Assembly (NCBI GenBank): GCA_023390655.1
Contig: JAEWCL010000018.1
Coordinates: 1 to 64,000, forward strand
From: Bacillota bacterium
GTDB lineage: Bacteria; Bacillota; Clostridia; Christensenellales; CAG-138
Direction of reading: 5' to 3'
DNA length: 64,000 nt
Shown here: positions 43,269-51,804 of the stretch, piece after piece
Layout of the letters: each line of letters begins with the position of its first letter
Position numbering within the stretch: the stretch's first letter is position 1
Notes under the pieces: model-generated
Database searches by the model: none
What the model saw: only the letters and a program-made list of their open reading frames with translations
What the model was told of the DNA's origin: nothing
Made by a program: the position numbers and the translations under genes

Positions 43269-43386
43269 ACGCTTGTCCTTCCGATTTCAGAATAGGATAC
43301 AAAGGGAAGGAGCGGTTTTTGATATCCGCTCCAGAAACATTGTGCCGATTACAACTCTCCGCCAAACATGGTTGCGGCGGGAGCGC

Positions 43387-45750
43387 TTATTCCTTGCAGC
43401 CAAGCTTTGGCATGGGTGAAATCCCCCAGATATCGGCCGCGTATTCCTTGATGGTGCGGTCGCTGGAGAATTTGCCCGCGCTTGCGGTGTTCATCAGGCA
43501 CTTCCTGCCGAACGCCGTGCGGTCCTGGTAGGCGATATTCGCTTCAAGCTTCTTCTCGATATAAGGGAGCAACTCAAGGAGCACATAGTATTGGTCGGGC
43601 AGGCCGTAGCTGCCGCCGGTGAGTAAGCTAGAGTGCAGCTCGTCAAACACATCGAGCCTGCCGAACGTGCCGTCCACCAGCGTATCCACCACGCGGCGGA
43701 TGCGGGGTTCGCTCGCGTGCAGGGCGCGCGGGTCGTATTTCGGGCGGATGGCGGAAAGCTCTGCAAACGATTTGCCGAAGATAAAGTTGTTCTCCACACC
43801 CGCCTGCTCCACAATCTCTACAGTTGCGCCGTCATAGGTGCCCAAGGTCACCGCGCCGTTTAGCATCAGCTTCATGTTGCCGGTGCCGCTCGCTTCGGTG
43901 CCGGCGGGGGAAATCTGCTCGCTCACATCGGCCGCGGGAATGATTTTTTCTGCATAAGAGCAATTGTAATTGGCGACGAACACCGTGCGCAGCAGGCCGT
44001 CCATGCTCTTGTCGTTGTTAATCAGGCGCGCGACCTCGTGGATGTATTTGATGATGGCTTTGGCGCGCCAATAGCCGGGAGCGGCTTTTGCACCGAACAC
44101 AAACGCGGTTGGCGTAAAGTTGCGGATGCGCCCTTCCTTGAGGCCGAAGTAGATATCGAGTATGGAAAACGCGTTGAGCAGCTGGCGCTTATATTCATGC
44201 ATGCGCTTGATCTGCACATCCAGCAGGAACTCCGGCGGCAGCAGTACGCCTTCCGCTTTCCGGATATGCGCGGAAAGCTGCTCTTTCTTAATATGCTTGA
44301 CGGCGTTGAACGCCGCGATGTCCGCGTCGGAGGTAAACGCCTTGAGCCTTTCGAGCGCGTCAAGCTCCGTCACCCATCCTTCCCCGATGCGTTCGGTGAT
44401 AAAACCGGAAAGCTCGGGGTTGCAGAGCTTGAGCCAGCGGCGCTGGGTGATGCCGTTCGTCTTGTTCTGGAAGCGCTCCGGGTAGAGCGTATAAAAGTGC
44501 TTGAGCACATTCGTCTTTAAAATTTCCGTATGGATCTGCGCCACGCCGTTGATGGTACGCGAACAGTACGAGGCAAGGTTCGCCATGTGGATAACCGGCC
44601 CCTGAATAATGGAAACCTCGTGGATGTTGGGGAAGGCTTTGGCCATCAGTTCCCCGCAGAAACGCGCGTTGATCTTGTAGATGATGTCGAACACTTCTGG
44701 AATGACGGATTTAAAGAGCTCCACATCCCACTTTTCCATAGCTTCCGCCATGACGGTATGGTTCGTATAGGAGAATACGCGTGAGGCAACATGGAACGCT
44801 TCTTCAAAGCTCTGCCCTTCGAGCATCAGCAGGCGAATCAGTTCCGGAATGCTCACGACCGGGTGCGTATCGTTGAGCTGGATGGCGACCATGTCCGCGA
44901 ATGTGGACAGGTCCCCGTGCGCGCGTTTGAAGTTATACAAAATATCCTGCAGCGACGCGCTGGAGAGGAAGTACTGCTGCTTTAAGCGCAGCTGCTTGCC
45001 CGCATAGGTGCTGTCGTTGGGATACAGCACGCGCGTGATGTCCTCCACGGCGTTTTTTTCCTGCACGGCGAGGGCGTACTGTTGATCGTTGAAGGCCTGA
45101 AAATCGAATTCCTCCATCGGCTCGCTCTGCCATAGCCGCAGCGTGCCGATGTTATCCGACTGGTAACCGAGTATGGGCATATCGTAGGGGACGGCGCGCA
45201 CCGTCTGGCCTAAGAAATGCACCTCCACGGCGTGGGTATCGCGGCGGATGCTCCAGGGGTCCCCAAAGCGCTGCCAATCGTCCGCAGATTCGGACTGAAA
45301 GCCGTCCCGGAAGCTCTGCTTAAAAAGGCCGAATTTATACCGGATGCCGTAGCCGTCCAGCGGCAGCATATGGGTTGCGGCGGAATCCAAAAAACAGGCC
45401 GCAAGCCTGCCCAGGCCGCCGTTGCCCAAAGCGGCGTCCTCAATATCCTCAAAGGAGGAGAATGGGATGCCCTGCGCTTCAAACGCCTGCTGTACTTCTT
45501 GAAGTGTGCCCAAGGAGAGCAGGTTGTTGTAAACCATGCGGCCCATCATATATTCTGCGCTGAAATAGTAAGCGCGCCTGACGCAATCGCGCGCGTGGCG
45601 GCTGACGTACCAATCCTTTGCGATACTGGCCATGGCCTCGTCACCCAGCGCGTTGTGCAGCTGGGGAAGGGTGGCCTCTTTGAGCGAAACCTGGTATTCG
45701 CGCATGAGCCGCTGCTCAATGTCCAGCATCAAATCTTGCTTGTCCTTCAT
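43387..45750 (-). CDS. glgP: glycogen/maltodextrin phosphorylase, 787 aa
   Basis: A PLP-dependent enzyme that phosphorolyses alpha-1,4-glucans to glucose-1-phosphate. The PLP lysine lies in EASGTGNMKLMLNGAVTLGT, and VQIKRMHEYKRQLLN is the other family hallmark. DAALGNGGLGRLAACFLDS near residue 110 and GIRYKFGLFKQ complete the pattern. The length is in the usual 750-840 range. It is monocistronic or followed by weak read-through into the DUF1461 gene. The promoter at 45832 reads into it. Confidence 0.96.
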   Translation of the reverse strand: MKDKQDLMLDIEQRLMREYQVSLKEATLPQLHNALGDEAMASIAKDWYVSRHARDCVRRAYYFSAEYMMGRMVYNNLLSLGTLQEVQQAFEAQGIPFSSFEDIEDAALGNGGLGRLAACFLDSAATHMLPLDGYGIRYKFGLFKQSFRDGFQSESADDWQRFGDPWSIRRDTHAVEVHFLGQTVRAVPYDMPILGYQSDNIGTLRLWQSEPMEEFDFQAFNDQQYALAVQEKNAVEDITRVLYPNDSTYAGKQLRLKQQYFLSSASLQDILYNFKRAHGDLSTFADMVAIQLNDTHPVVSIPELIRLLMLEGQSFEEAFHVASRVFSYTNHTVMAEAMEKWDVELFKSVIPEVFDIIYKINARFCGELMAKAFPNIHEVSIIQGPVIHMANLASYCSRTINGVAQIHTEILKTNVLKHFYTLYPERFQNKTNGITQRRWLKLCNPELSGFITERIGEGWVTELDALERLKAFTSDADIAAFNAVKHIKKEQLSAHIRKAEGVLLPPEFLLDVQIKRMHEYKRQLLNAFSILDIYFGLKEGRIRNFTPTAFVFGAKAAPGYWRAKAIIKYIHEVARLINNDKSMDGLLRTVFVANYNCSYAEKIIPAADVSEQISPAGTEASGTGNMKLMLNGAVTLGTYDGATVEIVEQAGVENNFIFGKSFAELSAIRPKYDPRALHASEPRIRRVVDTLVDGTFGRLDVFDELHSSLLTGGSYGLPDQYYVLLELLPYIEKKLEANIAYQDRTAFGRKCLMNTASAGKFSSDRTIKEYAADIWGISPMPKLGCKE

Positions 45751-45831
45751 CCTGCGGATTCACCTCAAACTAAAAATCTTATCTAAAAACAAACTTCGTT
45801 TGGCTGTTTTGCCGTAAAGCTTACACCGGAC

Positions 45832-45860
45832 ATTATATCATGCGCTGCCCGCAATGCAAA
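45832..45860 (-). promoter_or_regulatory. promoter of glgP
   Basis: On the minus strand TTTGCA, a 17-base spacer and a perfect TATAAT, 80-110 bases upstream of the glgP start. Confidence 0.65.
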
Positions 45861-45943
45861 GCTTGCCGGATCTCGGGGAATTTTCCCGCAACGCGCCTGC
45901 CGGAGCTTAGGCGTGTATTTTTTCACCATGTAAGAGCATTTTA

Positions 45944-45952
45944 TGCTATAAT
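45944..45952 (+). promoter_or_regulatory. extended -10 promoter for nfeD-floA
   Basis: TGCTATAAT is a perfect extended -10. No good -35 is present, as is common for this type. Confidence 0.55.
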
Positions 45953-46083
45953 AGGTAAAAACGAAACGCAGCGCGCGTTTTGGGCGTTTTTCCGGGTAAC
46001 TGCTTTATATTACCCGTGTTTCGGGCAATATAACCCGGTTTTTGGGCGGCGCTGCATACATGATGGAACAGGAGGGCATGCGG

Positions 46084-46581
46084 ATGGATCATATGACGCT
46101 TACGCTGGTTTTGCTGGGATTAGGAATTCTGTTTTTTATAGTGGAGATGTTTACCCCCGGCCTTGGCATCCCCGGCGCGCTGGGGGCGATTGCGTTTCTG
46201 GCGGCGGTGCTGCTTCAGATCGGCAATCCCGCGGGCATGCTGTTTCTGGCGGCGCTCATCCTGTTTGTCATTGCCGTGGGATTGATGCTGTTTTTTCACC
46301 TTGCTGCAAAGGGCAAATTTGATAAAACGCGCATTATACTCAATGAGCGCATCGAGGGCGAATCTACGAATATCGTAGAGACGGCATATGAACAGTACCT
46401 GGGGCAGGTCGGTGTTTCCGTAACGCCGCTGCGCCCGGCGGGCAAGGCCAGGTTTGGCGATACGGTGCTCGACGTGGTGACGGGCGGCGAATTTTTGCCT
46501 GCCAATACCAATGTGAAGGTACAGCAGGTGGAAGGCCTGCGCATCCGCGTAGGCACTGCGGAAGAAAACACGGCGCTCTAG
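46084..46581 (+). CDS. NfeD-like membrane protein, 165 aa
   Basis: Three or four hydrophobic segments in the first 90 residues (LVLLGLGILFFIVEMFTPGLGIPG is the NfeD signature), then a C-terminal OB-fold domain (GQVGVSVTPLRPAGKARFGD, GEFLPANTNVKVQQVEG). Start 46084 lies eight bases after AGGAGG; an ATG at 46078 is too close to it. It is paired with floA, as usual: NfeD proteins work with flotillin-like scaffolds in membrane microdomains. Unlike long NfeD proteins it has no protease domain. Confidence 0.93.
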   Translation: MDHMTLTLVLLGLGILFFIVEMFTPGLGIPGALGAIAFLAAVLLQIGNPAGMLFLAALILFVIAVGLMLFFHLAAKGKFDKTRIILNERIEGESTNIVETAYEQYLGQVGVSVTPLRPAGKARFGDTVLDVVTGGEFLPANTNVKVQQVEGLRIRVGTAEENTAL

Positions 46582-46657
46582 CACAGGTTCTTAAAAACGG
46601 GTTCAAAGTTGTAATCTGATGTAATTTACGGCACGGCCGTCACGAAAGGAGCATATT

Positions 46658-47638
46658 ATGGATATCTTCTGGGCAATTCTGATCATCATCGGCGTTATTG
46701 TATTTCTTTCCATATTCTTTAGCTTCATCCCGCTTAGGCTGTGGATTGCGGCGCTGGCCTCCGGCGTAAAGGTGAGCATTACGCAGTTGATCGGCATGCG
46801 TATCCGCAAGGTCATCCCTGCGCGTATCGTCAACCCCATGATCAAGGCGACAAAGGCGGGGCTGACGCTGCCCATCAACAAGCTTGAAGCGCATTATCTT
46901 GCGGGCGGCAACGTGGACCGCGTGGTCAACGCCCTCATCGCCGCGCAGCGCGCGGGCATCCCGTTGGATTTTGAGCGCGCGTGTGCGATCGACCTTGCCG
47001 GACGCGATGTGCTCACTGCCGTACAAATGAGCGTTAATCCGAAAGTGATCGAAACCCCTGTTATCGCCGCGATTGCAAAGGACGGCATTGAGCTCCGCGC
47101 AAAGGCGCGTGTGACCGTACGTGCGAACATCGACCGCCTGGTCGGCGGCGCGGGCGAGGAAACAATCATTGCCCGTATTGGTGAAGGTATCGTCACCACC
47201 GTCGGCTCGGCTTTGAGCCATAAGGAAGTATTGGAGAATCCGGACAGCATCTCCCGTACGGTGCTCAATAAGGGCCTTGACGCAGGCACCGCGTTTGAAA
47301 TTCTTTCTATCGATATCGCGGATGTGGACGTCGGCCGCAACGTCGGCGCGCAGTTGCAGATCGACCAGGCGGAAGCGGATAAGCGCATCGCACAGGCGAA
47401 GGCGGAAGAGCGCCGCGCCATGGCCGTGGCGCAGGAACAGGAAAACAAGGCGGAGGCGCAGGGCATGCGCGCCAAGGTCATCGAGGCGGAGGCCGAGGTG
47501 CCGCGCGCCATGGCGCATGCATTCCGCGAAGGCAAGCTTGGCGTGATGGATTACTACAACATGCAGAATTTGATTTCCGATACCGATATGCGCAAGGCGA
47601 TCTCCAAGAACGCCGAGCCGGAGAAGAAGGAAGAGTAG
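46658..47638 (+). CDS. floA: flotillin-like protein FloA, 326 aa
   Basis: An SPFH-domain scaffold of functional membrane microdomains. A single N-terminal membrane segment (FWAILIIIGVIVFLSIFFSF) precedes the SPFH domain (RKVIPARIVNPMIKATKAG, GIELRAKARVTVRANIDRLV). An Ala/Glu-rich coiled coil runs from about residue 230 (QAEADKRIAQAKAEERRAMA), and a short charged tail follows. The length and order match FloA (YqfA). A GGAG binding site precedes the ATG. Confidence 0.95.
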   Translation: MDIFWAILIIIGVIVFLSIFFSFIPLRLWIAALASGVKVSITQLIGMRIRKVIPARIVNPMIKATKAGLTLPINKLEAHYLAGGNVDRVVNALIAAQRAGIPLDFERACAIDLAGRDVLTAVQMSVNPKVIETPVIAAIAKDGIELRAKARVTVRANIDRLVGGAGEETIIARIGEGIVTTVGSALSHKEVLENPDSISRTVLNKGLDAGTAFEILSIDIADVDVGRNVGAQLQIDQAEADKRIAQAKAEERRAMAVAQEQENKAEAQGMRAKVIEAEAEVPRAMAHAFREGKLGVMDYYNMQNLISDTDMRKAISKNAEPEKKEE

Positions 47639-47698
47639 GGGCGGCTTTTTGAGCCGTGCCGCAGCGGTACCCGGCCGGGAGTTCGGCCAGGAGGCAGC

Positions 47699-48286
47699 AT
47701 GGATATTGTCATTGTGATCATCATTGCGCTGGTGACGATCTTTGGGAAAGCAGCCAGCCAGCAAAAGAAAAAACAGGAACAGGAACGCCGGGAGGCTTCC
47801 GCGCGCGGCGTGCGAACGCCGCCGCCGTTTGATCCCCGCTTTCCGCCGGAGGAGCGGCCGCATGCCTCTCCGCAGGGGCAGCAGCCCCTTTCGCGGGCGG
47901 ATTGGCCGGAAACCGAAGGGGAACCGGCGGAGGAACTGCCCGTAAGGCCGCCTGCCGTACAAATGCCAAACGTTAGGATGGAAGGCGGGGCGCCCGCGCA
48001 GCGCAGCGTTATCATGCCGCAAATAACCGTTGCAGCGCACCTGGAGGCCACAAAGGGACGCCGGGCGATGCTGGAGCATGGTGAGCAGGTGCATGCCCAT
48101 ATCGAAAGCAGTATGGAACGCCGCCACCACACCGTGCGTGCGCAGGCGGAACAGCAGGCAGCGCCGCGGCGGAACATGGACCCGGTGCAAAGTGCGATCA
48201 CCAGGCTTGGCCACGACCCGAAAGCTGTGGCGGAAGGCGTTGTCATGAGCGAGATCTTAGGAAAACCAAAGGCATTGCGCCGCTAG
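47699..48286 (+). CDS. hypothetical membrane-anchored protein downstream of floA, 195 aa
   Basis: One N-terminal hydrophobic helix (VIVIIIALVTIFG) is followed by a basic, Pro/Arg/Gln-rich region that looks disordered. The only ordered-looking parts are around ATKGRRAMLEHGEQVHAHIE and the end (SEILGKPKALRR). AGGAGG precedes the start. It is the third gene after nfeD and floA on the same strand, 60 bases behind floA, so it may be a partner of the microdomain scaffold. There is no family I recognise. Confidence 0.7.
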   Translation: MDIVIVIIIALVTIFGKAASQQKKKQEQERREASARGVRTPPPFDPRFPPEERPHASPQGQQPLSRADWPETEGEPAEELPVRPPAVQMPNVRMEGGAPAQRSVIMPQITVAAHLEATKGRRAMLEHGEQVHAHIESSMERRHHTVRAQAEQQAAPRRNMDPVQSAITRLGHDPKAVAEGVVMSEILGKPKALRR

Positions 48287-48301
48287 GAGCGGGAGGAACA
48301 C

Positions 48302-49723
48302 TTGCAAAAGCTTGAAAAATGGCTCACGCCGTCGCTGATTGGCATCCTCGCAGCAGCGTACGGATACTGGGCGTTTACGGTTGAAACGATTACCGCGGCT
48401 TCTATGTTGGCTGCGGCGGCTGTAACCATACTGTTCGGCATTTTGCTCGCGCACTGTGTGCGCGGGCTTTGCTCTATGGGGGATGCGCCGGAGGTGGACC
48501 TTGCCGGCGCTTTGGGGCGGCGCAGCATCCGCTATAGCTACCGGCATCCGGCAGTGCGCCTGTTTTTTGCGCTGCTTGCTTCCCGCGTGATCGTCTACAT
48601 CGTTGCGTACGCCGTGCTTACCCTGCAAAGGGGGTATTCCGGCGGCATCTTGGATACCTTTTCCCTTTGGCTCAAGGGCGACGCGCCGCACTATCTTGGC
48701 ATTGCGGAAAACTGGTATGTGACGGAGGGCGATCCCCGGTTCCATATTGTGTTTTTCCCGCTGTATCCCATTGTGGTGCGTCTGGCGGCGGTGATCACGG
48801 GCAGCACGCTTGCGGCAGGCTTACTGGTATCGGCGCTTTGCACCATCATCGCGGGCATCCTTTTGTACGAGCTTGCGATACTCGATATGGACCGCACGGC
48901 AGCCCTCCGGACGGTGGCGCTGCAGATGCTGCTGCCCGCGGCGTTTTTATTCGGCGCGCCTATGAGCGATGCGCTGTTTTTGATGCTCTCCCTTGCGGTG
49001 ATGCTGCTGACCCGGAAAAAGCAGTATTGGACTGCCTGCCTCGTTGGCGCGCTTGCCGCGTTTACGCGCGTGCTGGGGCTTGTGTTACTCTTGCCCGTGG
49101 GGATCGAACTCATCGGCGATGTGCTCAGGAGCTACAAAAGCACAGGCAAATGGAGTGGATTCCTTTTTACCCGGGCTTTCGCGCTGCTTTTGATCCCGGC
49201 CGGTTTCTTGATGTACCTTACCATCAACAAAAGCGTTACCGGGGATGCGTTTGCCTTTTTACACTACCAGAACGAGCATTGGAACCAGCGGATGGGGTGG
49301 TTTTTCAACACCGCATCGTATCAGCTGAACGGATTTTTGAGCGCTGTCCCTGCGCAGAAGGAAATGGCATACGGCCTGTGGCTGCCAAACCTCCTGCATC
49401 TCTTTGGCGCGCCAATTGTCATACTATTGGCACTGCGCAAAACGCCGCAGCGGGCGCTGCCGGCGGAAGGGAAAACGGAAGCGGCGGTGCAGCCCTATGC
49501 GCTGCGTCCAAGTTATGTTGCGTATTTTGCGGCGTATTATTGTATCAGTATGGGCGCGACATGGCTGCTTTCCGCGCCCCGGTATCTGACAGCCTGTTTT
49601 CCGCTGGTGATTGCGCTTTCCAGGCTGACGAAAACGCGCAGCGCGTGGGGAATCTATGCGCTGCTATGCTTGTTACAGCTGCTATACCTTTGCGCCTATG
49701 TGGCGGACTGGCCGGTCTATTAA
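48302..49723 (+). CDS. GT-C-like membrane glycosyltransferase (PIG-V/mannosyltransferase type), 473 aa
   Basis: A polytopic protein with about ten hydrophobic segments. A large first loop carries WLKGDAPHYLGIAENWYVTEGDPRFHIVFFPLYP, which fits the acidic loop and HIVFFPLYP region of PIG-V-like enzymes. These use lipid-linked sugars at the outer membrane face. The start is TTG at 48302, after GGGAGGA. It follows the floA-group gene by 15 bases. The acceptor is unknown. Confidence 0.75.
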   Translation: MQKLEKWLTPSLIGILAAAYGYWAFTVETITAASMLAAAAVTILFGILLAHCVRGLCSMGDAPEVDLAGALGRRSIRYSYRHPAVRLFFALLASRVIVYIVAYAVLTLQRGYSGGILDTFSLWLKGDAPHYLGIAENWYVTEGDPRFHIVFFPLYPIVVRLAAVITGSTLAAGLLVSALCTIIAGILLYELAILDMDRTAALRTVALQMLLPAAFLFGAPMSDALFLMLSLAVMLLTRKKQYWTACLVGALAAFTRVLGLVLLLPVGIELIGDVLRSYKSTGKWSGFLFTRAFALLLIPAGFLMYLTINKSVTGDAFAFLHYQNEHWNQRMGWFFNTASYQLNGFLSAVPAQKEMAYGLWLPNLLHLFGAPIVILLALRKTPQRALPAEGKTEAAVQPYALRPSYVAYFAAYYCISMGATWLLSAPRYLTACFPLVIALSRLTKTRSAWGIYALLCLLQLLYLCAYVADWPVY

Positions 49724-49741
49724 TGGAGGGAGGTCTTTTGG

Positions 49742-50458
49742 ATGGAAGAATACGTGCGCAATGAAGCCGGGCAAACGCTGCAGGCGTTTCTTGCGGCTTA
49801 TGATGCAAACAAATACCGTCATCCCTCCGTGACGCTTGACATCGCGGTGTTCAGCCTGATGCGCTCTGCGGAGGACTGGGCGCTGTCCCTGCTTTTGATT
49901 CGCCGCAAGGATCACCCCAATATCGGAAAGTGGGCGTTGCCCGGCGGGTTTCTGGAAATGGAAGAGGAGCTTGAAGCCGCCGCTTCCCGAGAGCTATATG
50001 AGGAGACCGGCGTTATGGGCCTGCCGATGCGGCAATTTGGCACGTTCGGAAAGGTCGACAGAGACCCGCGCACGCGGATCATCACGGTTGGACAGTATGC
50101 AATAGCGCCGTACGGCTCGCTCGCGCCCAAAGCGGGGGATGATGCGGCGGATGCGGCGCTGTTTAGAGTAACATGTGAGCGCCATGCGTTTACCCGCGCG
50201 GCAACGCTCTATACGCTCACGCTCGACGGGCCATGCGCGCTCTCCGCCCGCATTTCCTGCCGGGAGGATGCGTTAGGGGAAACGCCCACGCTGTTGCCCG
50301 GCAGCACGCTTGCCTCGGACCATGGGCTGCTGGTCTACACGGCGTTGCGTACGCTTTGTCAACAGGAGCGGCTCAAGGTGGCGGCGTTGCTTGCAGGCGA
50401 GCATGCGCATCTGCTGCGTCCCGCGCTCCATGCACTGGAGCATGCGTTTTGCCGGTGA
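49742..50458 (+). CDS. Nudix hydrolase with C-terminal extension, 238 aa
   Basis: The Nudix box is complete, GGFLEMEEELEAAASRELYEETGV, spanning about residues 63-86. The preceding SLLLIRRKDHPNIGKWALPGG is typical of the ADP-ribose/NADH pyrophosphatase-like or NrtR-like group. The last ~90 residues could be a winged-helix remnant as in NrtR, but I see no clear recognition helix. A GGAGGGAGG binding site precedes the ATG. Confidence 0.88.
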   Translation: MEEYVRNEAGQTLQAFLAAYDANKYRHPSVTLDIAVFSLMRSAEDWALSLLLIRRKDHPNIGKWALPGGFLEMEEELEAAASRELYEETGVMGLPMRQFGTFGKVDRDPRTRIITVGQYAIAPYGSLAPKAGDDAADAALFRVTCERHAFTRAATLYTLTLDGPCALSARISCREDALGETPTLLPGSTLASDHGLLVYTALRTLCQQERLKVAALLAGEHAHLLRPALHALEHAFCR

Positions 50459-50640
50459 GGCGAGGGGGGAAACGGGAATTGTTTTTTCTTCCGGTTTTCA
50501 GGATTAACGTTGCGCAATGGGGCCGTTTCATTTTACAATAGGCATGGAAAGTTATCACCTAAAGCAATAGACTTATCAACTGAGATCCACCCAACGTTTT
50601 TTATTTGATAAGCAGTTGCTGTAATAGCAGGAGAACGGAT

Positions 50641-51597
50641 TTGGAGAAGATCATAAAGAAGCCGGGGATTGTCAGAGCGCTGCTGTTTGGCGCAGTCGGC
50701 GCGCTTTGCGCCCCGTTTTCGCCGCTGGCATTGATTGCGGGCGGGCTGTTTGGATATTTGCTGCTCACGGGTGGCGCCGCGCTGTTTGCGCTTTCGGGAG
50801 CCATCTGCATTGCGGGAACATACTGGCTTGTCGGCTGGGCAGGGCTATGGGTTCCTGCGGCGAGCATCCTTTTTGCAATGCTGACAGGCGCGTTGCTCAA
50901 GGCGAACAAATCGTATTTTGATACGGCACTTTTGGGTGCCGCAGTATATACGGTTGCGTTTTATCTGATGGTCAGCCTGGACGATATTCTTTCAGGCGGC
51001 GTGGCGTTTCACAGCATCACCGCCTTATTCGAGGAAGTGTCCAGAGAATCGCTTGCGTCCGCCCAGGCGGTGCCGGGCATGCTGCCGCAGGAGCAGGTGG
51101 CGCTGATGAAGCAGGCGATGGACGCGCTTGTTGCAGGGCTGCCGGTGTATATGCCTGCCATTTTGTGCATCGCGGGCGCGTTTACAGGCCTTGTGAACCT
51201 GTTGATCTGCACCTGGCGCTGCCGCAAGGCGGGCGTTGCGCTTGCACCCATGCGCAGGTTCCTGCTCTGGCGGATTCCCCGTGAGTTTGTGATCGGCGTT
51301 GTGATTATGGCGGCGGGGTCGTTCCTGGCATCGAGCCTTGGCGTTTCGAATATGGACGCGGTGACAGCCGCCGTTGCGGCGCTGGCGATGACGCCCTTTG
51401 TGGTACAGGGGGGGAGCGTTGTCATGTTTGTGCTGCAGTTCCAGCGCTCGGCTGGGACGATGGTGATCTTTATGCTGTTTCTTGTGTTGATGCTGCCCAT
51501 GAGCCTGCTGCTGCTGTGTGTGCTTGGCGTGATTGAGCAGCTGTTCCATTTGCGCAGGCGCATCATCTTCCGCGGAAAAGGCGACCAGGACGAGTAA
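50641..51597 (+). CDS. yybS: YybS-like DUF2232 membrane protein, 318 aa
   Basis: Eight or so hydrophobic segments, with a conserved end of the membrane part (RRFLLWRIPREFVIGVVIM). Start TTG 50641 lies six bases after AGGAGA. The upstream ATG reading adds a Cys/Arg-rich stretch that is not membrane-compatible. It stands directly before gdpP, rplI and dnaB, exactly as in many Bacillota. Its function is unknown and no ligand-binding motif is evident. Confidence 0.88.
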   Translation: MEKIIKKPGIVRALLFGAVGALCAPFSPLALIAGGLFGYLLLTGGAALFALSGAICIAGTYWLVGWAGLWVPAASILFAMLTGALLKANKSYFDTALLGAAVYTVAFYLMVSLDDILSGGVAFHSITALFEEVSRESLASAQAVPGMLPQEQVALMKQAMDALVAGLPVYMPAILCIAGAFTGLVNLLICTWRCRKAGVALAPMRRFLLWRIPREFVIGVVIMAAGSFLASSLGVSNMDAVTAAVAALAMTPFVVQGGSVVMFVLQFQRSAGTMVIFMLFLVLMLPMSLLLLCVLGVIEQLFHLRRRIIFRGKGDQDE

Positions 51598-51804
51598 ACG
51601 ATATAACCCTTCAAGCCTTCGAAAAGCGTTGGTTCAGGCGCAGCCCTGGCAGCGTTCATTCGCCGCCGGCGGCAGGTCAGTGGCGGCAGTAAGCTTTGCA
51701 TAGCAAGGATTTCTTTGCAGAAAGTTACGAGCAGGGACTTTCTGTAATCACAAAAGTGCCGTACGACACTTTTGTGATTACAGTAGGGAAGGAGAGCAGA
51801 GAGC
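51598..51804 (+). promoter_or_regulatory. structured leader upstream of gdpP with a 42-bp palindrome
   Basis: At 51742-51783, arms of 17 bases (CTGTAATCACAAAAGTG and its exact complement) enclose CCGTACGA, itself mostly palindromic. An upstream stem, CAGAAAGT (51718) with ACTTTCTG (51737-51744), overlaps its left arm by three bases, so the two compete slightly. No T-run follows. The gdpP binding site and start come 22 bases later. Confidence 0.7.

Larger units (their letters stand above)
45751..46083. other. divergent intergenic region between glgP and nfeD
   Basis: 333 bases with a minus-strand promoter at 45832-45860 and an extended -10 TGCTATAAT on the plus strand at 45944-45952. A GGGTAA/TTACCC repeat lies near 45995-46017. 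No gene is seen. Confidence 0.55.

Noticed and set aside
46640..48214. 524-codon minus-strand ORF opposite floA
   Set aside because: Same reason: His/Arg/Asp-rich shadow of a clearly recognised gene.
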